A stretch of 58,714 nucleotides of DNA. Origin: Pseudomonadota bacterium (lineage in GTDB: Bacteria > Chloroflexota > UBA6077 > JAJPHF01). Made by a program: the position numbers and the translations under genes. Positions 49,003 through 56,743 of the stretch are shown here, one piece after another. The notes below the pieces were generated by a model that had not been told where the DNA came from, did not search any database, and saw only the letters and a program-made list of their open reading frames with translations. Within the stretch, counting starts at the first letter, position 1. Each line of letters opens with the position of its first letter. The stretch lies in contig JAJPHF010000019.1 of assembly GCA_021325365.1 (NCBI GenBank), positions 1 through 58,714 of the forward strand. Reading direction: 5' to 3'.

Positions 49003-49461
49003 CTACCCTGCGTCGAGCGCCACGCCGCTGCGCACGGCGTCCCGCCGCCAGCAGACTTCGATGAAGTTGCCGCCGGGGTCCTGGAAGTACACCGACTCCC
49101 CAAACGGCCCCTGCTCGGGGTGGGTGACCGGGCCTTCGAACGGCACGCCCCGCGCCCGCAGGCGCTCGACGACCAGCGGGAACGCCGCGCGGTCGACCCG
49201 GAAGGCATGGCGGAAGCCGTTGGTGCCCCGCGGCTGGTCGGCCGGAGGCATCGGCATGGGCCCGTGGGGCAGCACCACCGCGAACAGCCAATCGCCCATC
49301 ACGAACGACGTGTGGACCGAGCGGCCGCGGCGCGCGTCGTCGGTGTTGAAGTTGACGCGGTTCGTGATCTGCGCGCCGAAGATGTCGGCGTAGAACTCCT
49401 CGGCGGCCTTCAGGTCGACGACGTCGATCCCGCTGTGGCTGATGCTCTCGATCTGCGCCAT
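49003..49461 (-). CDS. VOC-family protein
   Basis: A 152-residue single VOC protein. Ligands expected at ISHSGIDV (His), GFRHAFRVD (His) and NFIEVCW (Glu), a complete H-H-E set. EEFYADIFGAQITNRVN and SVYFQDPGGNFIE are the typical strands. It could act as a lyase, epimerase or dioxygenase on an aromatic intermediate. ATG 49461 follows GGAGG. It lies between the two-module VOC gene and the VOC-Rieske fusion; the three probably act in one pathway. Confidence 0.75.
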   Translation of the reverse strand: MAQIESISHSGIDVVDLKAAEEFYADIFGAQITNRVNFNTDDARRGRSVHTSFVMGDWLFAVVLPHGPMPMPPADQPRGTNGFRHAFRVDRAAFPLVVERLRARGVPFEGPVTHPEQGPFGESVYFQDPGGNFIEVCWRRDAVRSGVALDAG

Positions 49462-49489
49462 GCGCGCCTCCTCGCCGCGCCCGCCCGGT

Positions 49490-50347
49490 TCAGGCGGGCG
49501 CCTGTTCGCTCACGTCCTGGGGGACCGGCGTGACGACGGGCGGCTCGTCCGCCGTGCGCTCGATCACCACGTCGGTGTCCACCAGCACGCGGCCGTCCGC
49601 GCCGATCGTCACCGGGTTCTGCCGCAACGGGGCCACGCCGGGCAGGTGGCCGGTGTGGTCGCCTTGCAGGTTGTAGGTGGCGCCGTGGAAGGCGCAGAAG
49701 AACCGCCAGTGCTGCGGCTGATAGGCCGTCAGCCCGTTGGCGTGGCGGCACCAGCGCGAGAGCGCCAGGAAGCCGCCTTTCTCACGGACCAGGAAGAAGT
49801 TACCCTCGCGGAAGACCGTTACCGACCCCACCGCGAACTGGTCCGCCGGCCCGCAGTCCACCACGCCCACGCCCGGCTTCAGCAGCTCGTGCTGCTCGGG
49901 GCCGAACGCCTGCACCTGCCAGCGGTGGTCGTCGGGATCGCTGACGTCGAACGAGTACTCGCCCTTCGCCCGGAACGCGGCCCGCGCGTCGGCGATGTCG
50001 TAGCCCGCCGCCGCGAGCCGTTCCTGCGCCGCGCGGAACTGGTCCATCGTGAGCAGGAAGGCGTGGTGGATCGCCGTGGTGTTCGGACGCCGCGGTTGCG
50101 GCCGATCCACCTCGACCAGCACCACCGTCTGGCCCGTGCCCAGCCGCAGCACCGTGTGGGGCTGGGGCTCCGCCATCAGCCCGCGTCCCACCAGGTCCAG
50201 GCCCATGACGTCCCGGTACCAGCGCTCCGAGCGGTCGAGATCGCTGACCTCCAACACCAGGTGGCTGAAGCCGAGGCAACTCAGCCCGCCGTCGCCCGCG
50301 CACGACGCGGCGTGCCCATCGTAGTGCAGCTGATCTCCGTGGCTCAC
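49490..50347 (-). CDS. VOC domain fused to a Rieske [2Fe-2S] domain
   Basis: A 285-residue protein with an unusual layout. Residues ~25-155 are a VOC module (LGFSHLVLEVSDLDRSERWYRDVMG, TAIHHAFLL, DPDDHRWQVQAFG), where the final metal Glu is replaced by Gln (RWQVQ). Residues ~165-260 are a Rieske domain: WCRHANG (Cys-x-His) and FFCAFHGATYN (Cys-x-x-His), then LPGVAPLRQNPV. So a ring-cleavage-type fold and an electron carrier are joined in one chain with no other domain. Either the Rieske part donates electrons to a partner, or the protein is a redox-controlled dioxygenase. It is 58 bases downstream of the SBP gene 50406. Confidence 0.8.
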   Translation of the reverse strand: MSHGDQLHYDGHAASCAGDGGLSCLGFSHLVLEVSDLDRSERWYRDVMGLDLVGRGLMAEPQPHTVLRLGTGQTVVLVEVDRPQPRRPNTTAIHHAFLLTMDQFRAAQERLAAAGYDIADARAAFRAKGEYSFDVSDPDDHRWQVQAFGPEQHELLKPGVGVVDCGPADQFAVGSVTVFREGNFFLVREKGGFLALSRWCRHANGLTAYQPQHWRFFCAFHGATYNLQGDHTGHLPGVAPLRQNPVTIGADGRVLVDTDVVIERTADEPPVVTPVPQDVSEQAPA

Positions 50348-50405
50348 GGTGCGCCTCCTCTATGGATGCTCGTGCCGGCCGGGCGGTCGGTACGCTATGG
50401 GCGCC

Positions 50406-51515
50406 TCATTGCTGCTTTTGCAGGATCCGCTGCAGCTCGGCGGCGGTCTGCTCCAGCAGCTTGTCGTCGTTGCGCTGGTAGAACGCGACGTCGGCCTCCG
50501 TCGGCCTGACGCCGCGCGCCTGTAGCGCCTCGATCTCACTCGCGCTCTTCGAGCCAGCGACCAGCGGATGGTCCACCAGCTCGGTGTCGAAGAGGATGTC
50601 CTGTCCCTCGCGTCCCAGCATGTAGTTGATGAACAGCTTGGCGGCGTTGGGATGGGGCGCGTTCTTCGGCACGCCCACGTACCAGTACACGAGCAGCGCG
50701 GCGTCGGCGGGAATCACGTGGCCCAGCGGCGCGCCCTTCGCGGCCGCGCTGCGCCACTCGGCACCACAGTCGATCGCGAACAGATCGTACTCGCCGCTCG
50801 CGATCCGGTCCAGCTCGCTGCAGCGGAGGACGCCGGCAATCTGCTGGGCCAGCCGCGTCACGTACTCCTTGGTACGCTCCTCCCCCCACAGCTCGGGCGA
50901 GGAGAGCTTGTCGAAATGCGCCGCGTAGGGCGTCGAGGCGATGCGCCCCTTGTACTGGGGCTGCAGGAGATCGGCGAGGCTCGTCGGCACGTCGCGCACG
51001 CGGTTGAGGTTGTAAGTGATGCCGGGCGCGCGCGCCGCCAGCTGAACGGCGACGCCCTGGGGCGCCACCAGCCGCGGGTCCTGCACGTTCGGTGCCCACG
51101 CCGCCCAGTCCACCGCTTCCAGGGCATTGGCGCGCATCATCGGGACCACGTGCTCGGACGACCCGATGAAGACGTCGGTGGAGGCCGGGCGCCCCGACTG
51201 CTGCTCCTGGATCAGCCGGTTCATCAGCTCGGGCATCGCCGGGGCGGGCGTGTAGCGGACGTCCAGGTTCAGACCGTAGGCGCGGTTGGCGCCCTCGCCC
51301 CAGCGTGGGACGGACTCACTCGAGCCGGCCAGCGGCGCCAGGATCGTCAGCTCGCCCTCCTGGCGCGCGGCCGCAATTACGGCCTCTAGCGTGCCCGCCG
51401 GGGCCGATGGCTCGGCCGCCGCGGCGGCCGGCGGGGCGGCCGGCGGCCGAGCCGGTGCCGTACAGGCCGCCAACGTAAGCAGCACGACCAGCCCCGAAAC
51501 CGTCCCACGCCTCAT
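50406..51515 (-). CDS. Fe3+-type extracellular solute-binding lipoprotein
   Basis: A 369-residue SBP. Signal with lipobox LAAC (Cys18), then an Ala/Pro linker. Domain: LTILAPLAGSSESVPRWGEGAN, YTPAPAMPELMNRLIQEQ, STDVFIGSSEHVVPMM, PGITYNLNRVRDVP, ASTPYAAHFDKLSSPELW, and VGVPKNAPHPNAAKLFINYML. It is closest to 54231 in the middle and C-terminal parts, although the two lie on opposite strands. It is the first gene of the long minus cluster; its promoter is at 51715-51743. Ligand unknown. Confidence 0.82.
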   Translation of the reverse strand: MRRGTVSGLVVLLTLAACTAPARPPAAPPAAAAAEPSAPAGTLEAVIAAARQEGELTILAPLAGSSESVPRWGEGANRAYGLNLDVRYTPAPAMPELMNRLIQEQQSGRPASTDVFIGSSEHVVPMMRANALEAVDWAAWAPNVQDPRLVAPQGVAVQLAARAPGITYNLNRVRDVPTSLADLLQPQYKGRIASTPYAAHFDKLSSPELWGEERTKEYVTRLAQQIAGVLRCSELDRIASGEYDLFAIDCGAEWRSAAAKGAPLGHVIPADAALLVYWYVGVPKNAPHPNAAKLFINYMLGREGQDILFDTELVDHPLVAGSKSASEIEALQARGVRPTEADVAFYQRNDDKLLEQTAAELQRILQKQQ

Positions 51516-52031
51516 CGCCCCACCTCCCGGCCAGACCCGGCCTGGTGCGCGACGTCACGCTACATCGGTTATCGCGGGCGTTGAGCCAGGCGGTAGGGCC
51601 GGGGCTCGTCCCCTGCCGCCCGGCCGACCCTGCCCGGCTCGATCATCCTGAAAACCGCTGTAGCGTCGTTCGCCCGCTCGCCCGGAGTGCCAGCGCCTCC
51701 CGGTGTGACCTTGGAGTATAGTAGCGCCGAGTGTTGCCTTCAATTTCCAGATTTTTCTGCTTTGATTCCTTGTCGGCATGTATTGCCGGGCACGGCCGGC
51801 CATGGCCGGTTTAGCGTCCTCGCTGGACGCTGTCGTAGCTACCGTTCGTCATTCGCCCGTTCGCCACCGCCCGGGCTAGCCCGCCACCTCATTCGTTAGC
51901 CTTGACGCACCACCTGCGTTATGATGCCTGCACGGCCATTCCCTGTCACTGGAGGGCTCGTCATCTCCAGGCCACACGACGTGTCCTGGCGGACCCCAGC
52001 GGGGCGTCGCGGGCAAGAGGAGCGACCCACC
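51516..52031. other. Divergent regulatory gap between the minus and plus operons
   Basis: A 516-base gap that separates the long minus cluster from the plus SBP operon. It holds an A/T-rich patch around 51735-51785, a minus-strand promoter (51715-51743) and a perfect 14-bp palindrome CCGGCCATGGCCGG at 51796-51809 that could be a regulator site. No gene is visible; the frames across it are shadows. Confidence 0.6.
51715..51743 (-). promoter_or_regulatory. Sigma70-type promoter for the long minus cluster
   Basis: On the minus strand TTGAAG (51743-51738), a 17-base spacer and TATACT (51720-51715) form a near-consensus promoter. It points to the SBP gene starting at 51515, about 190 bases downstream of the predicted transcript start. 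It is the best promoter seen in the island. Confidence 0.6.
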
Positions 52032-53069
52032 ATGCACCCACCGCGCGTCGTCGCGCTCGCCGCGCTCGTCCTGAGCCTGCTCGGCTGCCAGGCCCCGCCG
52101 CCCGACCGCCCGAGCGTGCAGCCGGCGGCCCAGCCGGCTGCCGCCGCCACGCCCGCGCGCGTGCCGGTGCGCCTGGCTCAGGCCTACGTCGCCTCGTCGC
52201 TCATCCCGCTCTGGCTGGCCCAGGAGAACGGCTACTTCCGCGAGCAGGGCCTGGACGTGGAGGCGCTGCTGATGCGCGGCTCCATCGAAGGGGTGCAGGC
52301 GCTCGCCGCGGGCGAGGTGCAAGGGCTGCTAACGGCGCCCACCCCGGCCACGATCGGCGCCGCTATCCAGGACCCCGACATCGTCATTTTGGGGACGCTG
52401 AGCAACCGACTGCAGTATCAATTCGTGTCCAACGTCCCCACGGTGCCGGAGCTGCGGGGCAAGCGTATTGGTATCTCGCGCCCGGGCGATGCGTCGTACT
52501 CGCTGGCGGTGCAGACGCTCGAACGCTACGGGCTGGGCGTGCAGGACATCCAGTTCGCGTCGGTCGGCAACATCCCCGAGCGCCTGGCGGCGCTGGTGTC
52601 GGGCCAGGTCGACGGCACGGTGGTGACGACACCGCTGAACGTGCAGGCCGTGAAAGCCGGCTTCTATCAGGTGGCCGACCTGGGCGATCTGGGCATCCCG
52701 TACATCGCGACGTCGATCCACATGAAGCGGAGCTATGCCGAGCAGAACCCCGCGGTCACCGACGGCCTGCTGAAAGGCTTCATGCAGGGCGTTCACGCGG
52801 TCGTCGCCCAGCCCGCGCAGGCGAAGGCGCTGTTCACGAAGTACCTCGATCTGCGCGACGAGGACGAGCTAGAGGCGGCTTACCAGACGAACGCGCTGGG
52901 CGGCGAGCGCACGCTGGCGCCGTCGATGTCGGGCCTGCAGGACGTGATCACCCAGCTCGCCGCCGAGAACCCCGGCGCGGCGGGGATGCGCGCGGAACAG
53001 TTCGTCGACCTGCGCGCCGTCCAACAGATCGAAGCGAGCGGGTTCGTGCAGCAGCTCTGGGACCAGTAG
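52032..53069 (+). CDS. ABC-type substrate-binding lipoprotein (NMT1 family)
   Basis: A 345-residue SBP. Signal with lipobox LLGC (Cys19), then a Pro/Ala linker. Domain: SSLIPLWLAQENGYFREQGLDVEAL, ALAAGEVQGLLTAPTPATIGAAI, LRGKRIGISRPGDASY, LVSGQVDGTVVTTPLNVQAV, and LRAVQQIEASGFVQQLWDQ. It fits the SsuA/NMT1 group. ATG 52032 has GAGGAG nine bases upstream. It starts the plus operon with an ornithine-cyclodeaminase-like gene and a Fe3+-type SBP, ending with the ABC ATPase and permease, which are of a different transporter class from this SBP. Confidence 0.82.
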   Translation: MHPPRVVALAALVLSLLGCQAPPPDRPSVQPAAQPAAAATPARVPVRLAQAYVASSLIPLWLAQENGYFREQGLDVEALLMRGSIEGVQALAAGEVQGLLTAPTPATIGAAIQDPDIVILGTLSNRLQYQFVSNVPTVPELRGKRIGISRPGDASYSLAVQTLERYGLGVQDIQFASVGNIPERLAALVSGQVDGTVVTTPLNVQAVKAGFYQVADLGDLGIPYIATSIHMKRSYAEQNPAVTDGLLKGFMQGVHAVVAQPAQAKALFTKYLDLRDEDELEAAYQTNALGGERTLAPSMSGLQDVITQLAAENPGAAGMRAEQFVDLRAVQQIEASGFVQQLWDQ

Positions 53070-53131
53070 GTCCGCGTGGACAGCCAGATGCCTCCCCCGC
53101 CAGCGCGGGAGCGCGCGCCCTGCGAGGAGCA

Positions 53132-54151
53132 ATGACACTGATCATCTCGCGCGACGACGTCGAGCGCCTGCTAGCCGCCGAGGGCGCCGCGCTCTACGAG
53201 TCGCTGATCCAGCACGTCCAGGCCGGCTATGAGCAGCTAGCCGCGGAGCGCGTCCTGCAGCACCGCCGCGTCTACCTGCGCCTGCCCGACGCCGAGAAGC
53301 GCCGGCCGCCCGGCCTGTTCTCGATGTCGGCCCTGCTGCCGGATTCCGGCATCATGGGCACGCGCCTGCTGGCGCTGGCCGGCCGCGCCGGGCAGGGGCA
53401 GGGCCTGCTCGTGCTGTTCGATTATCGTCAGGCCCGCTGCCTCGCCATCCTCGACGACTCGACGCTGCACAACTACCGCACCGGCGCGCCCTCGGCCGTG
53501 GCCACCCGCCGGCTCGCGCGGCCAGAGTCGCGCGTCGTCGCCTGCATCGGCAGTGGTCGCCTGGCCACCGGCGGCCTCGCCATGATCTGCCACACGCTGC
53601 CCCAGGTCGAGACCGTCCGCGTCTACAGCCGCTCGGCCGAGCACCGCACGGCCTTTGCCCGCCACATGGCCCAGACGCTGGGGCTCGACGTGCAGGCGGT
53701 GGACAGCAGCGAGGCGGCGACCGTCGAGGCGGACGTCATCCTCACCGCCACCGACGCCGACCGGCCGGTCGTGAGCGACGCGGCCGTGCAGCCCGGGACG
53801 CACATCAACATCCTGGCGCGGAACGAGGTGGAGATGGCCACCTTCCGGCGCGGGAAGGTGGTGACTAGCGTGACGGCGCTGCTTCAGGAGCACGACCCGC
53901 CCTGGCACGAGCCGCTGCCCGAGTCCTGGGTCCACGCCGAGCTGGGCGCGGTCCTGACGGGTCGCGCCGCGGGCCGCGAGTCGGCCGACGAGATCACCAT
54001 CTTCATCGGGAGCGCGCCGCTCGCCATGTGGGACGTGGCGGCGGCCGCCGCGTTCTACGAGGCGGCCCGGCGCCTGGGCTGCGGCACCGAGGTGGACATC
54101 GGCTCGTTCGGCGTGCCGCCCCGCGCCGGGGATGGCGCCGCGCGCGCGTAG
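53132..54151 (+). CDS. Ornithine cyclodeaminase / mu-crystallin family protein
   Basis: A 339-residue OCD-family protein. Seen: TLIISRDDVERLLAAEGAALY, FSMSALLPDSGIMGTRLLAL, DDSTLHNYRTGAPSAVATR, then the NAD site VVACIGSGRLATGGLAMI, VYSRSAEHRTAFARHMAQ, ADVILTATDADRPV and PGTHINILARNEVEMATF. It probably reduces a cyclic imine or 2-oxo/amino acid with NAD(P)H. ATG 53132 has GAGGAG three bases upstream. It lies between two SBPs, 62 bases after the first and 79 before the second. A decayed fragment of a related gene is at 38457. Confidence 0.8.
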   Translation: MTLIISRDDVERLLAAEGAALYESLIQHVQAGYEQLAAERVLQHRRVYLRLPDAEKRRPPGLFSMSALLPDSGIMGTRLLALAGRAGQGQGLLVLFDYRQARCLAILDDSTLHNYRTGAPSAVATRRLARPESRVVACIGSGRLATGGLAMICHTLPQVETVRVYSRSAEHRTAFARHMAQTLGLDVQAVDSSEAATVEADVILTATDADRPVVSDAAVQPGTHINILARNEVEMATFRRGKVVTSVTALLQEHDPPWHEPLPESWVHAELGAVLTGRAAGRESADEITIFIGSAPLAMWDVAAAAAFYEAARRLGCGTEVDIGSFGVPPRAGDGAARA

Positions 54152-54230
54152 CGCGCAAGCGCCGAGTGTGCACCACGCCAGTCGGAGTCCCAGTGGCCCT
54201 ACTCGCGCCTAGCGCGGACAGGAGGCGACA

Positions 54231-55370
54231 ATGCGAGCGCTTCTTCCGACAAGCCTGCTGGCGGCCGGGGGCCTGGTCCTGGCCGCGCTCGCCTGTGCCC
54301 CCGCGGCCCGGCCGGCGGTGCCCGCGGCCGGCGGTGCGCCCACCGCCCCGGCGCCGGCTGCCTCGGGCCCCGACGAGCGGCAGGCGCTGATCGCGGCGGC
54401 GCGCGATGAGGGCCAGCTGGTGCTCGTCTGGAGCGACACGACCATCGGCGGTCGCAAGGCGGCCGAGCGCCTCATTGAGGGGTTCAACCGCTACTATGGC
54501 CTGGACCTGGCGCTGCAGTTCACGCCCGGCCCGCCGATGCCCGAGATGGCGGCGAAGATCGCCCAGGAAGCACAGGCGGGCCGTCGCGCGTCGAGCGACA
54601 TCCTGCTCGGCACCGAGGGCCACATGGTGGCCGCCAATGAGGCCGGGGCGCTGGTGCCCGTCGATTACGGCTGGGCCGAGAACGTGCGCCCCGATCTGGT
54701 AGCGCCGGGCGGGATCGCCGTCGAGATCGCCTCGGCCATGCCGAGCATCGTCTACAATACGCAGCGCGTCAGCGACGCGGAGGCGCCACGCGCCCTGGCG
54801 GACCTGCTGAAGCCCGAGTTCAAGGGGCGCATCGCCGGCACGCCCTATGGCGCGCTCTTCGACGTCTTGAGCAGTCCCGAGGCGTGGGGCCGGCAGCGCG
54901 TGCTCGACTACGTCACGCGGCTCGCCGACCAGACGTCCGGGCTCATCCGCTCGGGCGAGCTGGACCGCATCGCGAGCGGCGAGTTCGACGTCCTGGCGCT
55001 TAGCAGCAACGACTACGACGCGCGCGCCCGCCAGGCGCAGGGGGCGCCCCTGGCCTTCGCCGTGCCTACGGACGCCCCGCTGGTGCAGTACAAGTACATG
55101 GCCGTGCCGAAGACCGCTGCCCACCCGAACGCGGCCAAGCTCTGGATCAACTACCTCCTCAGCCGTGAGGCGCAAGACGTGCTGTACGAGACCTCGTTCG
55201 CCGATCTCAATCGCCTGCCTGGCTCGAAGACCGCCGGCCCGATCGAGGCCCTCAAGCAGAGCGGCGCGCAGCCCCTGGAGATCGACATCCCCTTCCTGCT
55301 GCGCAACGACCCCCAGGAGATGGATGACGTGCGCAACGAAGTGCAACGCATCCTCCAGAAACAGCGCTAG
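54231..55370 (+). CDS. Fe3+-type extracellular solute-binding lipoprotein
   Basis: A 379-residue SBP, the one adjacent to the transporter core. Signal with lipobox ALAC (Cys22) after a basic start and Ala/Pro linker. Domain: LVLVWSDTTIGGRKAAERLIEG, FTPGPPMPEMAAKI, SDILLGTEGHMVAAN, ASAMPSIVYNTQRV, GKGRIAGTPYGALFDVLSSPEAW-like region (FKGRIAGTPYGALFD), and AVPKTAAHPNAAKLWINYLL. It is related to 41450, 44624 and 50406. Gap to the ATPase is 212 bases. The ligand is an unknown anionic or metal-complexed compound. Confidence 0.84.
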   Translation: MRALLPTSLLAAGGLVLAALACAPAARPAVPAAGGAPTAPAPAASGPDERQALIAAARDEGQLVLVWSDTTIGGRKAAERLIEGFNRYYGLDLALQFTPGPPMPEMAAKIAQEAQAGRRASSDILLGTEGHMVAANEAGALVPVDYGWAENVRPDLVAPGGIAVEIASAMPSIVYNTQRVSDAEAPRALADLLKPEFKGRIAGTPYGALFDVLSSPEAWGRQRVLDYVTRLADQTSGLIRSGELDRIASGEFDVLALSSNDYDARARQAQGAPLAFAVPTDAPLVQYKYMAVPKTAAHPNAAKLWINYLLSREAQDVLYETSFADLNRLPGSKTAGPIEALKQSGAQPLEIDIPFLLRNDPQEMDDVRNEVQRILQKQR

Positions 55371-55582
55371 CGCGCGCCCCCGCGCACAGACAACGGGCTC
55401 GTTCGCGAGCGCGGCGGTGGTCGTCCGCGCTCAGGTGCTCGGGGCGCCGCGGCGTCGGCGCGGGGGGAGCAGCGCACGCGGCCTGGCGCTGAGGCGTGAG
55501 GTAGTGCGAAGATCACGCTGGGAGCGCGCTGGGGAGCCCCGCGCGCGTGTCCCGTAGCGGGCGTCCCGCCGACGGAGCGACA

Positions 55583-56665
55583 ATGGCCGGCATCCTCGAA
55601 GTGCGGAATCTCGAAAAGCGCTACGGGACCGCGCGCGCGGTCGACGGCGTGAGCTTCGACCTGGCAGAAGGGCAGGTGCTCACGTTGCTCGGTCCGAGCG
55701 GCTGCGGCAAGAGCACGACGCTCCGCCTGGTGGCCGGGCTGGAGGAGCCGGACGGCGGCGAGATTCGCCTGCACGGCCGCGTCGTGGCCGCGGCCAGCCC
55801 GCGCGTCTTCGTCGCGGCCGAGAAGCGCAACCTGGGGCTGGTGTTCCAGTCCTACGCCGTCTGGCCCCATTTGACCGTCGCCCAGAACGTCGCTTACCCT
55901 CTCGAGCTGCGCAAGGTGCCGCGGGCGCAGATTCGATCGCGCGTCGACGAGGTCCTGCGCCTCGTCGGGCTCGATGGCCTGGCCGATCGGCCGGCCACGG
56001 CGCTCTCGGGCGGCCAGCAGCAGCGCGTGTCGCTCGCCCGCGCGATCGTGTACGAGCCCGACATCCTGCTGCTCGACGAGCCGCTCTCCAACCTGGACGC
56101 GCAGCTACGCCAGGAGATGCGTGTCCAGCTCAAGGCGCTGCAGGCGCGGCTGGGCACCACCATTCTCTACGTGACCCACGACCAGGTGGAGGCAATGGCG
56201 CTCTCCCACGCCGTCGCGGTAATGCGCCAGGGCCGCATCGAGCAGCTCGGCTCCCCCGCCGAGGTCTACGAGGCGCCGGCCTCGTATTTCGTGCACAGCT
56301 TCGTCGGGCGACTGCTAGCGTTCGACGGCGTGGTCCGGCGCGAGAACGGCAGCGCCTGGATCGAGCTGGACGCCGCGAGCCGGCTGCCGTTGAGCGAGCC
56401 GGCGTCGCTCGCGGCGGGCACGCGGGTGCGCGTGGCGCTGCGCCCCGAGGACGTGCAGGTGGCGGCCGCGCGCGCCGGCTCGGTCACGGATGAGCTGGTC
56501 GGGGAGCTGGCCGAGCTGGTGTACTGCGGCGGTCACTTCGAGGCGGCCGTGCGCGTGGGCGCGAACGAGGTCGTGCTCGAGCTGCCGAAGGAGCTGGCCG
56601 TGGCGCGGGGCCAGCGCGTCGCCCTGCGCTGCGCCCCCGGGAAGGTGCGAACGTGGCCGGTGTAG
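55583..56665 (+). CDS. ABC transporter ATPase (Fe3+/putrescine type, FbpC/PotA-like)
   Basis: A 360-residue nucleotide-binding subunit. Walker A GPSGCGKST, Q-loop VFQSYAVWPHLTV, signature LSGGQQQRVSLARAI, Walker B ILLLDEPLSNLD, and H-loop VTHDQVEAM are all intact. A C-terminal TOBE domain (residues ~245-360: LRPEDVQVA, GGHFEAAVRVG) marks the PotA/FbpC/MalK-like importers. It powers uptake through the permease at 56698. ATG 55583 (GGAG six bases upstream) is preferred to the frame opening at 55547. It is the only ABC ATPase in the window. Confidence 0.93.
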   Translation: MAGILEVRNLEKRYGTARAVDGVSFDLAEGQVLTLLGPSGCGKSTTLRLVAGLEEPDGGEIRLHGRVVAAASPRVFVAAEKRNLGLVFQSYAVWPHLTVAQNVAYPLELRKVPRAQIRSRVDEVLRLVGLDGLADRPATALSGGQQQRVSLARAIVYEPDILLLDEPLSNLDAQLRQEMRVQLKALQARLGTTILYVTHDQVEAMALSHAVAVMRQGRIEQLGSPAEVYEAPASYFVHSFVGRLLAFDGVVRRENGSAWIELDAASRLPLSEPASLAAGTRVRVALRPEDVQVAAARAGSVTDELVGELAELVYCGGHFEAAVRVGANEVVLELPKELAVARGQRVALRCAPGKVRTWPV

Positions 56666-56683
56666 GCGCGGAGCGCCCGGGGG

Positions 56684-56743
56684 ATGGAGGTTGGGGCGTG
56701 GGGGTGAGGGGCGAGGCCGCGACGCGCGTCGCTCACCCTCCAT
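56684..56743 (+). promoter_or_regulatory. G-rich leader with a sequestered Shine-Dalgarno
   Basis: GGAGG (56686-56690) precedes a GTG at 56698. ATGGAGG (56684-56690) can pair with CCTCCAT (56737-56743), hiding this ribosome site in a hairpin. G-tracts at 56679-56683, 56693-56696, 56700-56704 and 56708-56711 could also form a G-quadruplex. Either would control permease translation. This is inferred from base-pairing only. Confidence 0.35.

Noticed and set aside
51902..51925. TTGACG...TATGAT as a plus-strand promoter for the SBP at 52032
   Set aside because: The hexamers look good but the spacer is only 12 bases, too short for sigma70; no alternative -35 fits.
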